64,000 nt of DNA, taken from the NCBI GenBank assembly GCA_016711405.1, contig JADJSZ010000036.1:1-64000 (forward strand), written 5' to 3'. Both the position numbers and the translations under genes were made by a program. This stretch comes from Candidatus Hadersleviella danica (GTDB taxonomy: Bacteria > Chloroflexota > Anaerolineae > Promineifilales > Promineifilaceae). Shown here piece after piece: positions 36,607-45,337 of the stretch; position 1 is the stretch's first letter; each line of letters opens with the position of its first letter. The notes beneath the pieces are model-generated. The model saw only the letters and a program-made list of their open reading frames with translations. It ran no database searches and had not been told where the DNA came from.

Positions 36607-36685
36607 TTAACCCCGCAGGGGGGGGGCCCCGGAAAAAAAAAAGGGGGGGGCCCCGGGGCCCCCTGCGCCTCCGCGGTTAGCAAAA
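36607..36685. other. homopolymer-rich inverted segment, possible sequence artefact
   Basis: Runs of G9, C4, A10, G9 and C4 sit between CCCCGCAGGG and CCCCTGCGCCTCCGCGG, which are roughly complementary. It looks like a collapsed or poorly resolved hairpin of a 7-bp repeat block. No gene. Confidence 0.5.
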
Positions 36686-36703
36686 AGCGAGTAATTGGCT
36701 GGC

Positions 36704-37333
36704 TCAGAAATTATTTTCCCACACAATCGTCCGAATTTCGCGGGTGGCAAAGATGATGAGTTTGTCAAGGGCTTCTTCGGAGAGCGGTTGGTGGTAATCG
36801 GCCGTAAACATGTGAACTTCGATGGGGCTGATAGCTGGGTCTTCCACTTTGTAACTGGCATGGACGAGTGAGCCATCAAACGAAAAGATGATGGAAACGC
36901 GGGTGATGGGAGCTGTGCGCGGCCGATGGTGGCTCTTACGCATGTGCGAAACGAGCATGACCCGTTGCAATTCAGCCTCGTTTTTAATCACCCGCCCCAA
37001 TTTTTCAAGCGTGAACACATCTTGCACAGCTTGCTTTTCGGTTTGGTAGCCAAACCAACTTTGGGAAAAAGAGAAGCTGTTTTGCAATTGGGAGAGATGG
37101 GGCAAGATTTTTTGGAAAAACGGCCGCACCACCATCTCAAACAAGGCCACACGCGAAGCATGAGGGGAAAGAGCCACCTCCTGCCCCTGCCGTTCGTGCA
37201 AAGTTAGCTCTATCGAGTGGACAAGAGCCACCGCCGCTTGGCGGAGCCGTTGCTCTTGGGCGGGGGTGAGCGGCCCATAGGCGGCCAAATGGGTTAGAAG
37301 CGTGTGTATTTTGTGTAATTCAGGGTCTATCAT
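36704..37333 (-). CDS. hypothetical protein
   Basis: A 209-residue protein starting at ATG 37333, with AAGGA seven bases upstream. The N-terminal half is helical (HKIHTLLTHLAAYGPLTPAQEQRLRQAAVALVHSIELTL). The second half has mixed alpha/beta segments (RVSIIFSFDGSLVHASYKVED). No signal peptide or membrane helix is seen and no family is recognised. Confidence 0.65.
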   Translation of the reverse strand: MIDPELHKIHTLLTHLAAYGPLTPAQEQRLRQAAVALVHSIELTLHERQGQEVALSPHASRVALFEMVVRPFFQKILPHLSQLQNSFSFSQSWFGYQTEKQAVQDVFTLEKLGRVIKNEAELQRVMLVSHMRKSHHRPRTAPITRVSIIFSFDGSLVHASYKVEDPAISPIEVHMFTADYHQPLSEEALDKLIIFATREIRTIVWENNF

Positions 37334-37404
37334 CCGCGATTCCTTCAACAATCATCGCGGCCGAAACACTGGGGGGGCAGGCTACTTCCGAAACTACCAG
37401 AGCC

Positions 37405-37677
37405 TTACTCGCGCACAGTCGGACGCAACAGGCGACGCACAAACAAAACGGCCGTGCCAACGGCCAACAACGAACCCACACTGGCTAAGGCCGCGCCAAT
37501 CCACAAGATGGTCGCGGCCCTGTTTTTAGCTGTTTCATACTCCACCAACAGCGCAGGCGGAGCATCCTGATACGGTATCCCCGCCATCACCACATCATAC
37601 CAGAAACCACCCATCATCACCGCAAAACCAAGGGCGATGAAGACGACAGTGAGGGTGAGGAGGGTTTTGAGAGACAT
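37405..37677 (-). CDS. small two-helix membrane protein
   Basis: A 90-residue protein. Helix 1 (LLTLTVVFIALGFAVMMGGFWYDVVM) and helix 2 (AATILWIGAALASVGSLLAVGTAVLFV) flank a short loop with AKNRA, and the C-terminus is RRLLRPTVRE (basic, probably cytoplasmic). Unknown function. It lies just downstream of an M20 peptidase gene on the same strand. Confidence 0.6.
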   Translation of the reverse strand: MSLKTLLTLTVVFIALGFAVMMGGFWYDVVMAGIPYQDAPPALLVEYETAKNRAATILWIGAALASVGSLLAVGTAVLFVRRLLRPTVRE

Positions 37678-37715
37678 AGGAAGAGTAGAGGAGCAGAGGT
37701 GCGGAGGAGAATGGC

Positions 37716-38978
37716 TTACGGCTTACGGCTTACAGCTTCTAACTCTAAGATGGCCAAGATGTTGAGCAAAGCCTTAGGCACAAAGGATTCGCGGATGACA
37801 TATTCGGGTTCTTTGGAGCCATCGTCACTCCGTTCCGAGCAGTGGTCGTTATCGCCCCACGGGCCAAGGCCATCGAGAACGGGGACGTGTTGCCAGAGCA
37901 GATTGGCATCGCTCACCCCGCCGCGCTCTTCGGGCAAAACTTCGTAACCAAGACTACGGCCGACTCTTTGCCACACCGCCAGCAATCGCTCCGTGCCCTC
38001 GTTGCGCGGCCAAGGGGCATGGGCCAACAACCGTTGCACATGGGTGCGGCAGGGGTAGCCATCCGCAGGGCTGGTCACTGTGCTATAACGCTCGAGAGAT
38101 TGCATACTAATCAATGCCTCGGCAAACACTTGCGGGTCGAAAGCGCGGCATTCGGTGAGCATTTCGGCCGCATGGGGTACCCGGTTGACTACTGTACCAC
38201 CCTGAATGACCCCGACGTTGAAGGTGAGGGAACGGCCGTAATCGGTCAGGGCGGCTACTTTTTGGGCAATCTCGGCCAATTGGATGATGGCATTCGCGCC
38301 CTGCTCGTGTGATACGCCTGCATGAGCGGCGCGACCCTCCACAGTGACTTTGTGCCGCGCCATTCCTTTGCGGGCGACGACCAACTTGGGGTTGCCCTGC
38401 GCCCAATTGCCCCCCTCGAACACAAGGGCGGCGATGGTCTCTTCGGCGGGCAAGTAGGCACGGCCGACGGCCGCAAAATCGCCGCTAAACGCCTCCTCCG
38501 ACGCATTGAATAACAACACCCACGTCAACTCCTCGAACAAATCGGGCTGGAGCGCGGCCAACGCCCGCAACATGAGGTGGATGAGTGCCGTGCCCCCTTT
38601 AATGTCTACAGTGCCGGGGCCATAAATGCGCGTTTGGTCGCCGTGCGTCTGCTCTTGCCAGCGAAAATCGTTGGCAATTTCCTCATCGGGGGGAAAAACT
38701 GTGTCGAGGTGGGAGACAAGGCCGAGGGTGCGCGAAGTGCGGCCGGGGCGGGTCAGGATGAGGTGTTGACCGAAATCGGGGTTGGCATTGGGAACCCATT
38801 GGGCGGCGAAGCCCAGCGGGGCAAATTGGGCGGCCGTGAATTGCCCCACCCCTTCCACCCCGGCGGGGTTGCCCGTGAAACTGTTGATGCCGACCATTTG
38901 TTGCAACATGGCCAGCATTGGCTCTAACTCTTGTTCTAAATACGCTTGTAATTGCTGGGTAAACGGCGTGTTGTTCAT
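37716..38978 (-). CDS. M20-family peptidase, glutamate carboxypeptidase-like
   Basis: A 420-residue zinc exopeptidase. Metal-site motifs are VSHLDTVFP, GPGTVDIKGG and NASEEAFSGD, with LVFEGG and a lid domain starting RKGMARHKVTVEGRAAHAGVS. The pattern SHLDTVFP with DIKGG and RAAHAG is closest to carboxypeptidase G2-like enzymes, which remove C-terminal glutamate from folate-type substrates, but the specificity is inferred only. The last residues (LELEAVSRKP) lie in GCTTACG repeats. Confidence 0.87.
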   Translation of the reverse strand: MNNTPFTQQLQAYLEQELEPMLAMLQQMVGINSFTGNPAGVEGVGQFTAAQFAPLGFAAQWVPNANPDFGQHLILTRPGRTSRTLGLVSHLDTVFPPDEEIANDFRWQEQTHGDQTRIYGPGTVDIKGGTALIHLMLRALAALQPDLFEELTWVLLFNASEEAFSGDFAAVGRAYLPAEETIAALVFEGGNWAQGNPKLVVARKGMARHKVTVEGRAAHAGVSHEQGANAIIQLAEIAQKVAALTDYGRSLTFNVGVIQGGTVVNRVPHAAEMLTECRAFDPQVFAEALISMQSLERYSTVTSPADGYPCRTHVQRLLAHAPWPRNEGTERLLAVWQRVGRSLGYEVLPEERGGVSDANLLWQHVPVLDGLGPWGDNDHCSERSDDGSKEPEYVIRESFVPKALLNILAILELEAVSRKP

Positions 38979-39030
38979 GCCTCTATTGTATCAGTTTGGG
39001 AGCTTTGTGGTTGGTTAGTACCCAACACAC

Positions 39031-39058
39031 AAAAAAAGCACCCCGCAGGGTGCTTTTT
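39031..39058 (-). terminator. intrinsic terminator after ndk
   Basis: GCACCC-CGCA-GGGTGC at 39038-39053 with A7 on the left and T5 on the right. On the minus strand the stem is followed by seven T, so it ends the ndk transcript. It could also work on the plus strand. Confidence 0.85.
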
Positions 39059-39085
39059 GGGAAACGAGGCAGGAACGGCCGTGGT

Positions 39086-39535
39086 TTATTCGACAATCCA
39101 TGCTTCGGTGGCGCGTGCCCAGCCCACCAACTCTTCGGGGCGGAAGAAAAGGTTGACTTCGTTCACGCCGTTTTCGACGCTGTCGGAGCCGTGGACGAGG
39201 TTACGGCCGATTTCCATGCCGAAATCGCCGCGAATGGAGCCGGGAGCGGCATCCACAGGTTTGGTTGCGCCAATGGTGGCACGGGCGGCGGCAATGGCGT
39301 TGTTGCCTTCCCACGCCATCGCCACAATGGGGGCCGAGATGATGTACTCGACGAGGGAGCCGAAAAACGGCCGTTCGCGGTGAATCCCATAGTGGGTTTC
39401 GGCCAGTTCACGCGACATTTGCATGAACTTCATGCCGACGAGTTTGAGGCCACGCCGCTCGAAACGGCCGATAATTTCCCCCATTAACCCCCGTTGCACG
39501 CCATCTGGCTTAATTAAGACAAGTGTTTTTTCCAT
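39086..39535 (-). CDS. ndk: nucleoside diphosphate kinase
   Basis: A 149-residue enzyme that transfers the gamma-phosphate from ATP to NDPs through a phospho-His. Conserved segments are TLVLIKPDGVQRGLMGEI, ERPFFGSLVEYI and the active-site NLVHGSDSVENGVNEVNLFF, with the catalytic His in NLVHGSD. The ATG at 39535 is preferred over the upstream TTG because AGGAG lies ten bases before the ATG but only one or two bases before the TTG. A terminator follows the gene. Confidence 0.97.
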   Translation of the reverse strand: MEKTLVLIKPDGVQRGLMGEIIGRFERRGLKLVGMKFMQMSRELAETHYGIHRERPFFGSLVEYIISAPIVAMAWEGNNAIAAARATIGATKPVDAAPGSIRGDFGMEIGRNLVHGSDSVENGVNEVNLFFRPEELVGWARATEAWIVE

Positions 39536-39585
39536 CTGATTCAATCTCCTTTCAATTTTGATGTGGCAATGATTTGGGTGGAATT

Positions 39586-39660
39586 TGTACTTGGTTACAG
39601 GTTACAAGTTACAAGTCGTGTAGCACCTGTAACCTGCAACTTGTAACCCTCTCTTAAAAC
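39586..39660. repeat. GTTACAA / TTGTAAC inverted 7-bp repeats upstream of ndk
   Basis: GGTTACAGGTTACAAGTTACA at 39593-39613 faces CACCTGTAACCTGCAACTTG at 39624-39643. The arms are complementary over most of their length. Confidence 0.75.
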
Positions 39661-39708
39661 ATCCCCTTAAAATCGTTACCGAATATAAGTAATTGGTCAA
39701 GTTCACAC

Positions 39709-39743
39709 AAAAAGACAGCTACCCCCAAGTGAGTGTAGCTGTC
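39709..39743 (-). terminator. minus-strand intrinsic terminator upstream of ndk
   Basis: GACAGCTAC (39714-39722) and GTAGCTGTC (39735-39743) form a perfect 9-bp stem, followed on the minus strand by TTTTT. It lies about 175 bp upstream of the ndk start with no minus-strand gene further upstream in the gap, so it may be a leader terminator or end a short unannotated RNA. Confidence 0.6.
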
Positions 39744-39958
39744 GTCAGTTATTTTTCTGAAACTGTGCGAAGGAAGGCTAATGGTATCTGAAAGGGGGGG
39801 ATTTGTCATTCAACATTCTTCATTCACAATTAAAAATTCACCATTCACAATTCTTTAGCCAATCTTTAGGTTCTGGAACCGCATTTGGGGGGAAGGATGC
39901 TTACAATAGGGGGCTGTCCAAAATTTCCTTCTCACATAAATAAATGAGGTACTAGAAG
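39744..39958. other. gap upstream of the copper lipoprotein gene
   Basis: Contains ATTCAAC/CATTCAC repeat units at 39807-39853 and otherwise no ORF. No clear promoter could be assigned. Confidence 0.4.
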
Positions 39959-41131
39959 ATGTTTAAGCGATTCACTATTTTACTAAGCCTATTGCTGGTA
40001 CTGGGGTTGGCCGCTTGCGGCGGCCGTGCCAGCCAGCAAGCGGATGGCTCCACCGATTACGAATTGAGCCTGAACCCCATGTCTACGGCCGTGGGCGAAA
40101 CGGTACTCATGCTCACCCTGAATGACAACGAAGGCCAACCCATCAACGATGCCAATCTCAGCATCAAGGGCGATATGAACCATGCGGGGATGCAACCCGT
40201 GTTGGCCGAAGCCAGCCAAGCGACCAATGGCGTGTACAGCGTCCCCTTCGAGTGGACGATGGGCGGCGACTGGGTTGTGACCGTAGATGTGACCTTGGCT
40301 GATGGCACGACGTTTAGCCAACGGTTTGATGGCTTGCAGATTAGTAGCGAAATGAGCGGTAATCTGGATGTGACCAATGTATGGGGTCGCCCCACCACCA
40401 CGGGCAACAACACCGCTTTTTACATGAACCTGAACAATGGCACAGCCACGGCCGATGCGCTCATCGGCGCGGCCGTGCCCGCTTGCGAGACAGTTGAGCT
40501 ACACGAAAGCTACGATGCTGGGGATGGGGTGATGGGGATGCGCCCAGTGGAAAACGGCCGTATCGCCCTCACTTCGGGCGGCATGGCCCAGCTCAAGCCG
40601 GGCGGCTTGCATGTCATGTGCATCGTCACCACCCAAGATTTGGCCATTGGCGATGAGGTTGATGTGACTCTGAACTTTGAAGAAGCAGGCGAAATTGTCG
40701 TCACGGCCGAAATTGCTGACCCCACCACCATGATGGACAGCAGTATGAGCATGGATATGGGGCACGACGAGGAAGAAACGGCCGATGATGACCACGCCGA
40801 CCATGAACACGAGGAGCACCAAGAAGAAATGGCGACCATCCCCAATAATGGGGCGGTCATCACCATTCTTGCCCCGGCCGAAGGAGCCACATTAAACCAC
40901 CAAGACCACATCACCGTTGAAGTGGCCACCGAAAATTTTGACCTGAGCCAAGAGGGCAACCATTGGCACATCTACCTCAACGACGAAGCGTATGAAATGG
41001 TGGAAGATGGGGCGACCAGCTATGACCTGCACGACCTCGAAGCGGGCGAGTATGTCATCAAAGTTACCATGTCGAATGCCGACCATGATGAATTAGAGGA
41101 CGGGGCGAGTGTGACGATTACGGTGGAGTAA
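39959..41131 (+). CDS. copper-binding PCuAC lipoprotein with flanking domains
   Basis: A 390-residue lipoprotein (lipobox LAAC, Cys20). Residues about 30-125 are a YtkA/FixH-like beta domain (NLSIKGDMNHAGMQPVLAEA, VPFEWTMGGDWVVTVDVTL). Residues 135-245 are a PCuAC copper chaperone, with the H-x10-M-x21-HxM ligands in VELHESYDAGDGVMGM and GGLHVM. A His/Asp/Glu linker (MGHDEEETADDDHADHEHEEHQ) could also hold metal. The C-terminal domain (FDLSQEGNHWHIYLND) is DUF4399-like. With the SCO1 and Fe-S genes next door it probably delivers Cu(I) to cytochrome c oxidase at the outer membrane face. Confidence 0.88.
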   Translation: MFKRFTILLSLLLVLGLAACGGRASQQADGSTDYELSLNPMSTAVGETVLMLTLNDNEGQPINDANLSIKGDMNHAGMQPVLAEASQATNGVYSVPFEWTMGGDWVVTVDVTLADGTTFSQRFDGLQISSEMSGNLDVTNVWGRPTTTGNNTAFYMNLNNGTATADALIGAAVPACETVELHESYDAGDGVMGMRPVENGRIALTSGGMAQLKPGGLHVMCIVTTQDLAIGDEVDVTLNFEEAGEIVVTAEIADPTTMMDSSMSMDMGHDEEETADDDHADHEHEEHQEEMATIPNNGAVITILAPAEGATLNHQDHITVEVATENFDLSQEGNHWHIYLNDEAYEMVEDGATSYDLHDLEAGEYVIKVTMSNADHDELEDGASVTITVE

Positions 41132-41465
41132 GCGCCTAGCGGCCGTCTGCCACAGGGGAGGGAGTTTCTAATTGGGTTTGTGACAAGTGGACGTTGGTTG
41201 GGCATGGTCGCGGTTCTCTCATGCCCAGCCAACCACTTCCCCCCCCCCCCCCGGGGGAGCAGCGGCGGCCCCCGCTTCCCGCGCCCACGCCGGACAAAGA
41301 AGGTTCGGATGTACGCCCACCCGGCCCCCGGGGCGGGCCACGCCCGCCGGCCAGCCCGCCCCCCCCCGGCCGGGCGCTTCGGACAGCCCTGCCGCGGGGC
41401 TTGCCCTGGGGCGGGCTGCGTGCCGGGCCCCGGGCCGGCGTTCAAAAGCCCCCGGCCCCAAGGGC
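41132..41465. other. anomalous very GC-rich, C/G-homopolymer segment
   Basis: From 41236 to 41462 GC content is far above the neighbours, with C14 and C9 runs and almost no A or T. All six frames stay open simply because stops are rare. It separates the PCuAC gene from SCO1 and probably contains the true SCO1 promoter and start, obscured by sequence error or by inserted foreign sequence. Confidence 0.5.
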
Positions 41466-42113
41466 TTGGTTTTTGTCTTCACCACAAACTCAAACACCCC
41501 TTCACTGAGACAATTATTTCCCTTCGCCGCTCTTTGCCTGCTTCTTGGCCTTGGTGGCGGGTGGCTGGTCTTGCGCGGCGGGGGGGGAACCGTCAGCTAT
41601 CAGGGCACGGTCATCCAATCGCCCGAGCCAGCGGCCGATTTTGCCATGACCTCGGCCAATACAGGGGAGGAGGTCAAGCTGAGCGATTTTCGCGGCCGTG
41701 TCACCCTGCTCTACTACGGCTATACCCTCTGCCCCGATGTGTGCCCCGCCACCATGCTGGAACTCCGCCAAGCGATGCGCGAACTGGGAGCAACGGCCGA
41801 TGAAATTCAGGTTGTGATGGTGACAATAGACCCCGAGCGAGACACGGTCGAACGCCTCGCCCCATACGTCACTCAATTCGACGAACGGTTTATAGGGCTA
41901 ACAGGCACAGAAGAGCAACTGCTGGCCGCCACCACCCAGTTCGGCATCTATTATGAGCGGGTCGAAACCCCCGAAAGCCAACTCGGCTACCTGATGAACC
42001 ACTCCGCCTATGTCCTCGCCATTGATAAAGAAGGGTATCTGCGCGTCATTTACCCCTTTGGCACCACAGGCACACAAATTGCGGCCGATATGCGCCGCTT
42101 GGTGCGGGACTAA
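41466..42113 (+). CDS. SCO1/SenC copper chaperone for cytochrome oxidase
   Basis: Thioredoxin-fold, membrane-anchored copper metallochaperone. The Cu ligands are the two Cys of YGYTLCPDVCPA and the His in YLMNHSAYVLAID. Other family marks are TIDPERDT and KLSDFRGRVTLLYYG. A single N-terminal helix (LFPFAALCLLLGLGGGWLVL) anchors it. The open frame extends upstream to 41187 through the GC-rich segment, but that stretch (Pro/Ala/Gly/Arg) is not family-like. A TTG at 41466 is the first plausible start, and the true start is uncertain. It is followed by the Fe-S membrane protein. Confidence 0.88.
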   Translation: MVFVFTTNSNTPSLRQLFPFAALCLLLGLGGGWLVLRGGGGTVSYQGTVIQSPEPAADFAMTSANTGEEVKLSDFRGRVTLLYYGYTLCPDVCPATMLELRQAMRELGATADEIQVVMVTIDPERDTVERLAPYVTQFDERFIGLTGTEEQLLAATTQFGIYYERVETPESQLGYLMNHSAYVLAIDKEGYLRVIYPFGTTGTQIAADMRRLVRD

Positions 42114-42186
42114 GCCGGTTATTGGTTACTCGTTATTGGTATACTCGAGTAACAAATAACCAATAACCAATAACCAATAACCTCGT
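42114..42186. repeat. ATAACCA 7-bp repeats, inverted
   Basis: GGTTATTGGTTACTCGTTATTGG at 42118-42140 (arm) faces four CAATAAC units at 42155-42181 ahead of the next ATG. Confidence 0.75.
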
Positions 42187-43644
42187 ATGCCCCGCTTCAA
42201 CCTCCTCAACCTACCCCTGCTCGGCCGACTATTCCGCTGGCGGTGGGGGCGGCTCGTCTTTCAGATTGGCCTCCTGCTCATCGCCGCCCTCATGCTCTAC
42301 GATGGGTTCACAGGGCCACCCTTCCCCCCCGAAAACATCGCCACCGTCGTCACATGGGTGCATTATCGGGGCATCATCGTCTTCGGCTTCCTCCTGCTGG
42401 GCAACATCTTCTGCATGAGTTGCCCCTTCACCATCCCGCGCACCTTGGCCAAAAAGTGGGCGGTGCAAGGGCGAAGATGGCCGGCCGCCCTGCGCAACAA
42501 ATGGCTGGCCATTGGCCTGCTCTTCCTCTTCTTCTTTCTCTATGAATGGCTCGATTTGTGGGCCAGCCCGTGGCTAACGGCGTGGATTATCGTGGCCTAT
42601 TTCATCGCCAGCTTTGTACTGGAGATGGTCTTTAGCGAATCCGCCTTCTGTAAATACGTTTGTCCATTGGGTACGTTCAACTACGTCAGTTCCACCATTT
42701 CTCCCTTCCAAATTAGCGTGGCCGACCGCAACGTCTGCCAAACTTGTGTGGGCAAGGAGTGCCTCAACGGCCGCTCTTCCATCCCCGGCCAACCCATCAC
42801 CCGTGGTTCGGGCAATGTCTTGCGGCTGGATGATATTCAGGTGTTGGGCTGTGGCACGGAGCTATTCGCCCCCCAAATGCAGAGCAACCTCGATTGCACC
42901 CTCTGCCTAGACTGTGCCCGCGCTTGCCCGCACGAAAATGTCGTGCTGGGGTTGCGGCCGCCCCTCGCCGAATTGCGCCGCGACGCATGGCCCAAGCGGT
43001 GGGATGTCTCCTTCCTCGTCCTCATTTTCGCCTTCGCCAGCATCGGCAACGCCTTTGGGATGGTTCCCCCTGTCTTTACCCTTGAAGTATGGCTGGGCAA
43101 TCTGCTGGACACAACCAACGAATTTTTCCCCCTGCTCATCATCTTTGGGGTGGTCATGTTGCTGTTGCCCGTGGGGTTGGGCACGGCCGCCGCATGGCTC
43201 TCCCGCGCCGCCAGCCCTCACCAAGCCGAGCCGCTCCAACACACCCTTGCCCGCTACGCTCCTGCTTTTGCCCCGCTCGCTTTTGCCATCTGGCTGGCGC
43301 ATTACGGCGGCTTCCACTTTCTCAGCAGTGCGGGCACGCTGGTTCCCGTCTTGCAAAATTTTGTGCAAGACCACGGCTATTTATGGTTAGGGGAACCAGA
43401 TTGGACATGGGGGGCATTGGTTCCCCTCACATGGTTGGATGGGTTGGAGTTGGGGGTGGTGTTGGTGGGGCTGATGGCCAGTTTGTATGTGCTGGGGGAA
43501 CGGGGCAAATTAGCGGCCGACGGCCGCCCCGCCGCCCTAATGGCTCAATTGCCGTGGTTGCTGTTACTGGTGGGGCTGGCATGGACGGCCGTGTGGATTT
43601 TCTTCCTGCCCATGGAAATGCGCGGCACGCCTTTTGCGGGGTAA
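42187..43644 (+). CDS. polytopic 4Fe-4S membrane protein (CcoG/NapH-like)
   Basis: A 485-residue inner-membrane protein with about nine helices. Cys motifs are FCMSCPF, FCKYVCPLGTF (NapH/CcoG-type), CQTCVGKEC and CTLCLDCARACPHENV (ferredoxin-type 4Fe-4S). Its position directly after PCuAC and SCO1 suggests a role in copper reduction or oxidase maturation, as for CcoG. The C-terminal helices (LPWLLLLVGLAWTAVWIFFLPM) are longer than in CcoG. The specific function is inferred from context. Confidence 0.8.
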   Translation: MPRFNLLNLPLLGRLFRWRWGRLVFQIGLLLIAALMLYDGFTGPPFPPENIATVVTWVHYRGIIVFGFLLLGNIFCMSCPFTIPRTLAKKWAVQGRRWPAALRNKWLAIGLLFLFFFLYEWLDLWASPWLTAWIIVAYFIASFVLEMVFSESAFCKYVCPLGTFNYVSSTISPFQISVADRNVCQTCVGKECLNGRSSIPGQPITRGSGNVLRLDDIQVLGCGTELFAPQMQSNLDCTLCLDCARACPHENVVLGLRPPLAELRRDAWPKRWDVSFLVLIFAFASIGNAFGMVPPVFTLEVWLGNLLDTTNEFFPLLIIFGVVMLLLPVGLGTAAAWLSRAASPHQAEPLQHTLARYAPAFAPLAFAIWLAHYGGFHFLSSAGTLVPVLQNFVQDHGYLWLGEPDWTWGALVPLTWLDGLELGVVLVGLMASLYVLGERGKLAADGRPAALMAQLPWLLLLVGLAWTAVWIFFLPMEMRGTPFAG

Positions 43645-43734
43645 TGTTAGACGGCCGTCTATTCCCTTTGCCGCCCAAATCGGGTAAGATGTAGCTGGCT
43701 GAGTTAAAAACCGATTTTTAGGAGATAACCCCAT

Positions 43735-45225
43735 ATGCAACCCCAGCTAGAAGACCTGAAAACCCGCCTGCACGAAATCAACGATTTGAACGGAGCGGCG
43801 GCCGTGTTAAATTGGGACCAAAGCACTTACATGCCCGCAGGCGGCGCACCTGCTCGCGGTCGTCAGATGGCCACCCTCGGCCGTTTAGCCCAAGAAAAAT
43901 TCATTGACCCCGCCGTCGGCAAATTACTCGATGAGTTAGAAAAAGCCGAATTAAACGAGGACGATGCCGCGCTGGTGCGCATCACGCGGCTGGATTATGA
44001 GCAAGCTGTCAAAATCCCGCCCGCCCTGTTGTCCGCTTTTACCGAGCATTCGGCCGAGGCGTACCAGAAATGGGCGGCGGCACGCCCCGCCAACGATTTT
44101 GCGGCCGTGCGCGAATCGCTCGAGAAGACGCTCGATTTTAGCCGCCAAATTGCGGATTGCTTCCCCGGCTATGACCACATCGCCGACCCGCTGATTGATT
44201 TTGCCGATTACGGCATGAAAGCGGCCAGTGTGCGCGAAGTATTTAGCGAATTGCGGGGCGAGTTGGTTCCGTTGGTGCAACAAATTACCGCCCAAGAAGA
44301 GGCGGACGACAGTTGCTTGCACCTACTCTACCCCGAAGACAAGCAATTGGCGTTTGGGTGGGAAATTGCCAAACAGTATGGTTACGATACCAATCGCGGC
44401 CGTCAAGACAAGACCCATCACCCCTTTATGACCAAATTCTCGCTGGGCGATGTGCGCATCACCACCCGCGTGAAGGAGAACAATTTGGGCGAGGCGTTGT
44501 TTAGCACCTTGCACGAGACAGGCCATGCCTTGTACGAGCAGGGCATCAACATGGCTTACGAGGGGTCGCCGCTGGCCAATGGCACATCGGCTGGGGTACA
44601 TGAGAGCCAATCGCGGCTGTGGGAGAATTTGGTCGGCCGTTCACGGCCGTTTTGGGAGCATTACTACCCCCAACTGCAAGCCACCTTCCCCGACCAACTC
44701 GGCCGGGTCAGCCTCGACACCTTCCACCGCGCCATCAACAAAGTCCAAAAGTCTCTCATCCGCACCGATGCCGACGAAGTGACCTATAACCTACATGTGA
44801 TGATTCGCTTTGAGTTGGAGTTGCAAATGTTGGAGGGCACCTTGGCCATTAAAGATTTGCCCGACGCATGGCACGCCGCTTATGAAGCGGACTTGGGGGT
44901 ACGCGCCCCGAGCGATGCAAATGGCTGTTTGCAGGATGTGCATTGGTATGCGGGGGTGATTGGCGGCTCGTTCCAAGGGTATACGCTGGGCAACATTTTG
45001 AGTGGCTTGTTCTATGAGCAGGCGTTGGCGGCGCACCCCGAAATCACGGCCGAGGTCGGCCGTGGCCAATTTGGCACGTTGCACACATGGCTGAAGGAGA
45101 ATATCTACACCCACGGCCGTAAATACACCGCCCCCGAACTGATTGAGAAGGTGACGGGCGGCCCATTGCGGATTGGGCCATATGTGGCGTATCTGAAGGG
45201 GAAGTATGGGGAGTTGTATGGGTAG
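43735..45225 (+). CDS. M32-family carboxypeptidase (Taq type)
   Basis: A 496-residue metallocarboxypeptidase. The zinc motif HETGH is in LHETGHALYEQGI (about 262-266), with downstream GTSAGVHESQSRLWENLVGRSRPF containing the third ligand Glu. The N-terminus LKTRLHEINDLNGAAAVLNWDQSTYMPAGG is the family start. It removes C-terminal residues from peptides in the cytosol. AGGAG precedes the ATG. A CGGCCG-stem terminator follows. Confidence 0.95.
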   Translation: MQPQLEDLKTRLHEINDLNGAAAVLNWDQSTYMPAGGAPARGRQMATLGRLAQEKFIDPAVGKLLDELEKAELNEDDAALVRITRLDYEQAVKIPPALLSAFTEHSAEAYQKWAAARPANDFAAVRESLEKTLDFSRQIADCFPGYDHIADPLIDFADYGMKAASVREVFSELRGELVPLVQQITAQEEADDSCLHLLYPEDKQLAFGWEIAKQYGYDTNRGRQDKTHHPFMTKFSLGDVRITTRVKENNLGEALFSTLHETGHALYEQGINMAYEGSPLANGTSAGVHESQSRLWENLVGRSRPFWEHYYPQLQATFPDQLGRVSLDTFHRAINKVQKSLIRTDADEVTYNLHVMIRFELELQMLEGTLAIKDLPDAWHAAYEADLGVRAPSDANGCLQDVHWYAGVIGGSFQGYTLGNILSGLFYEQALAAHPEITAEVGRGQFGTLHTWLKENIYTHGRKYTAPELIEKVTGGPLRIGPYVAYLKGKYGELYG

Positions 45226-45253
45226 AGGATAGAGAAGAGAGAGGAGAGAAAAG

Positions 45254-45290
45254 AAAAACGGCCGTTCAGGGAACTGAGCGGCCGTTTTTG
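45254..45290 (+). terminator. intrinsic terminator made from two CGGCCG sites
   Basis: AAAACGGCCG at 45255-45264, TTCAG-GGAA-CTGAG, then CGGCCGTTTTTG. The stem consists of a CGGCCG pair plus A/T tract, downstream of the M32 gene. Confidence 0.8.
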
Positions 45291-45337
45291 TTACCCGCTA
45301 ACTGTGCTACACTATTTCCCAACAGGAGAGTAACTGT

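Noticed and set aside
41187..41465. N-terminal extension of SCO1
   Set aside because: Pro/Ala/Gly/Arg sequence from an abnormal GC block that is open in all frames; not like any SCO1 N-terminus.
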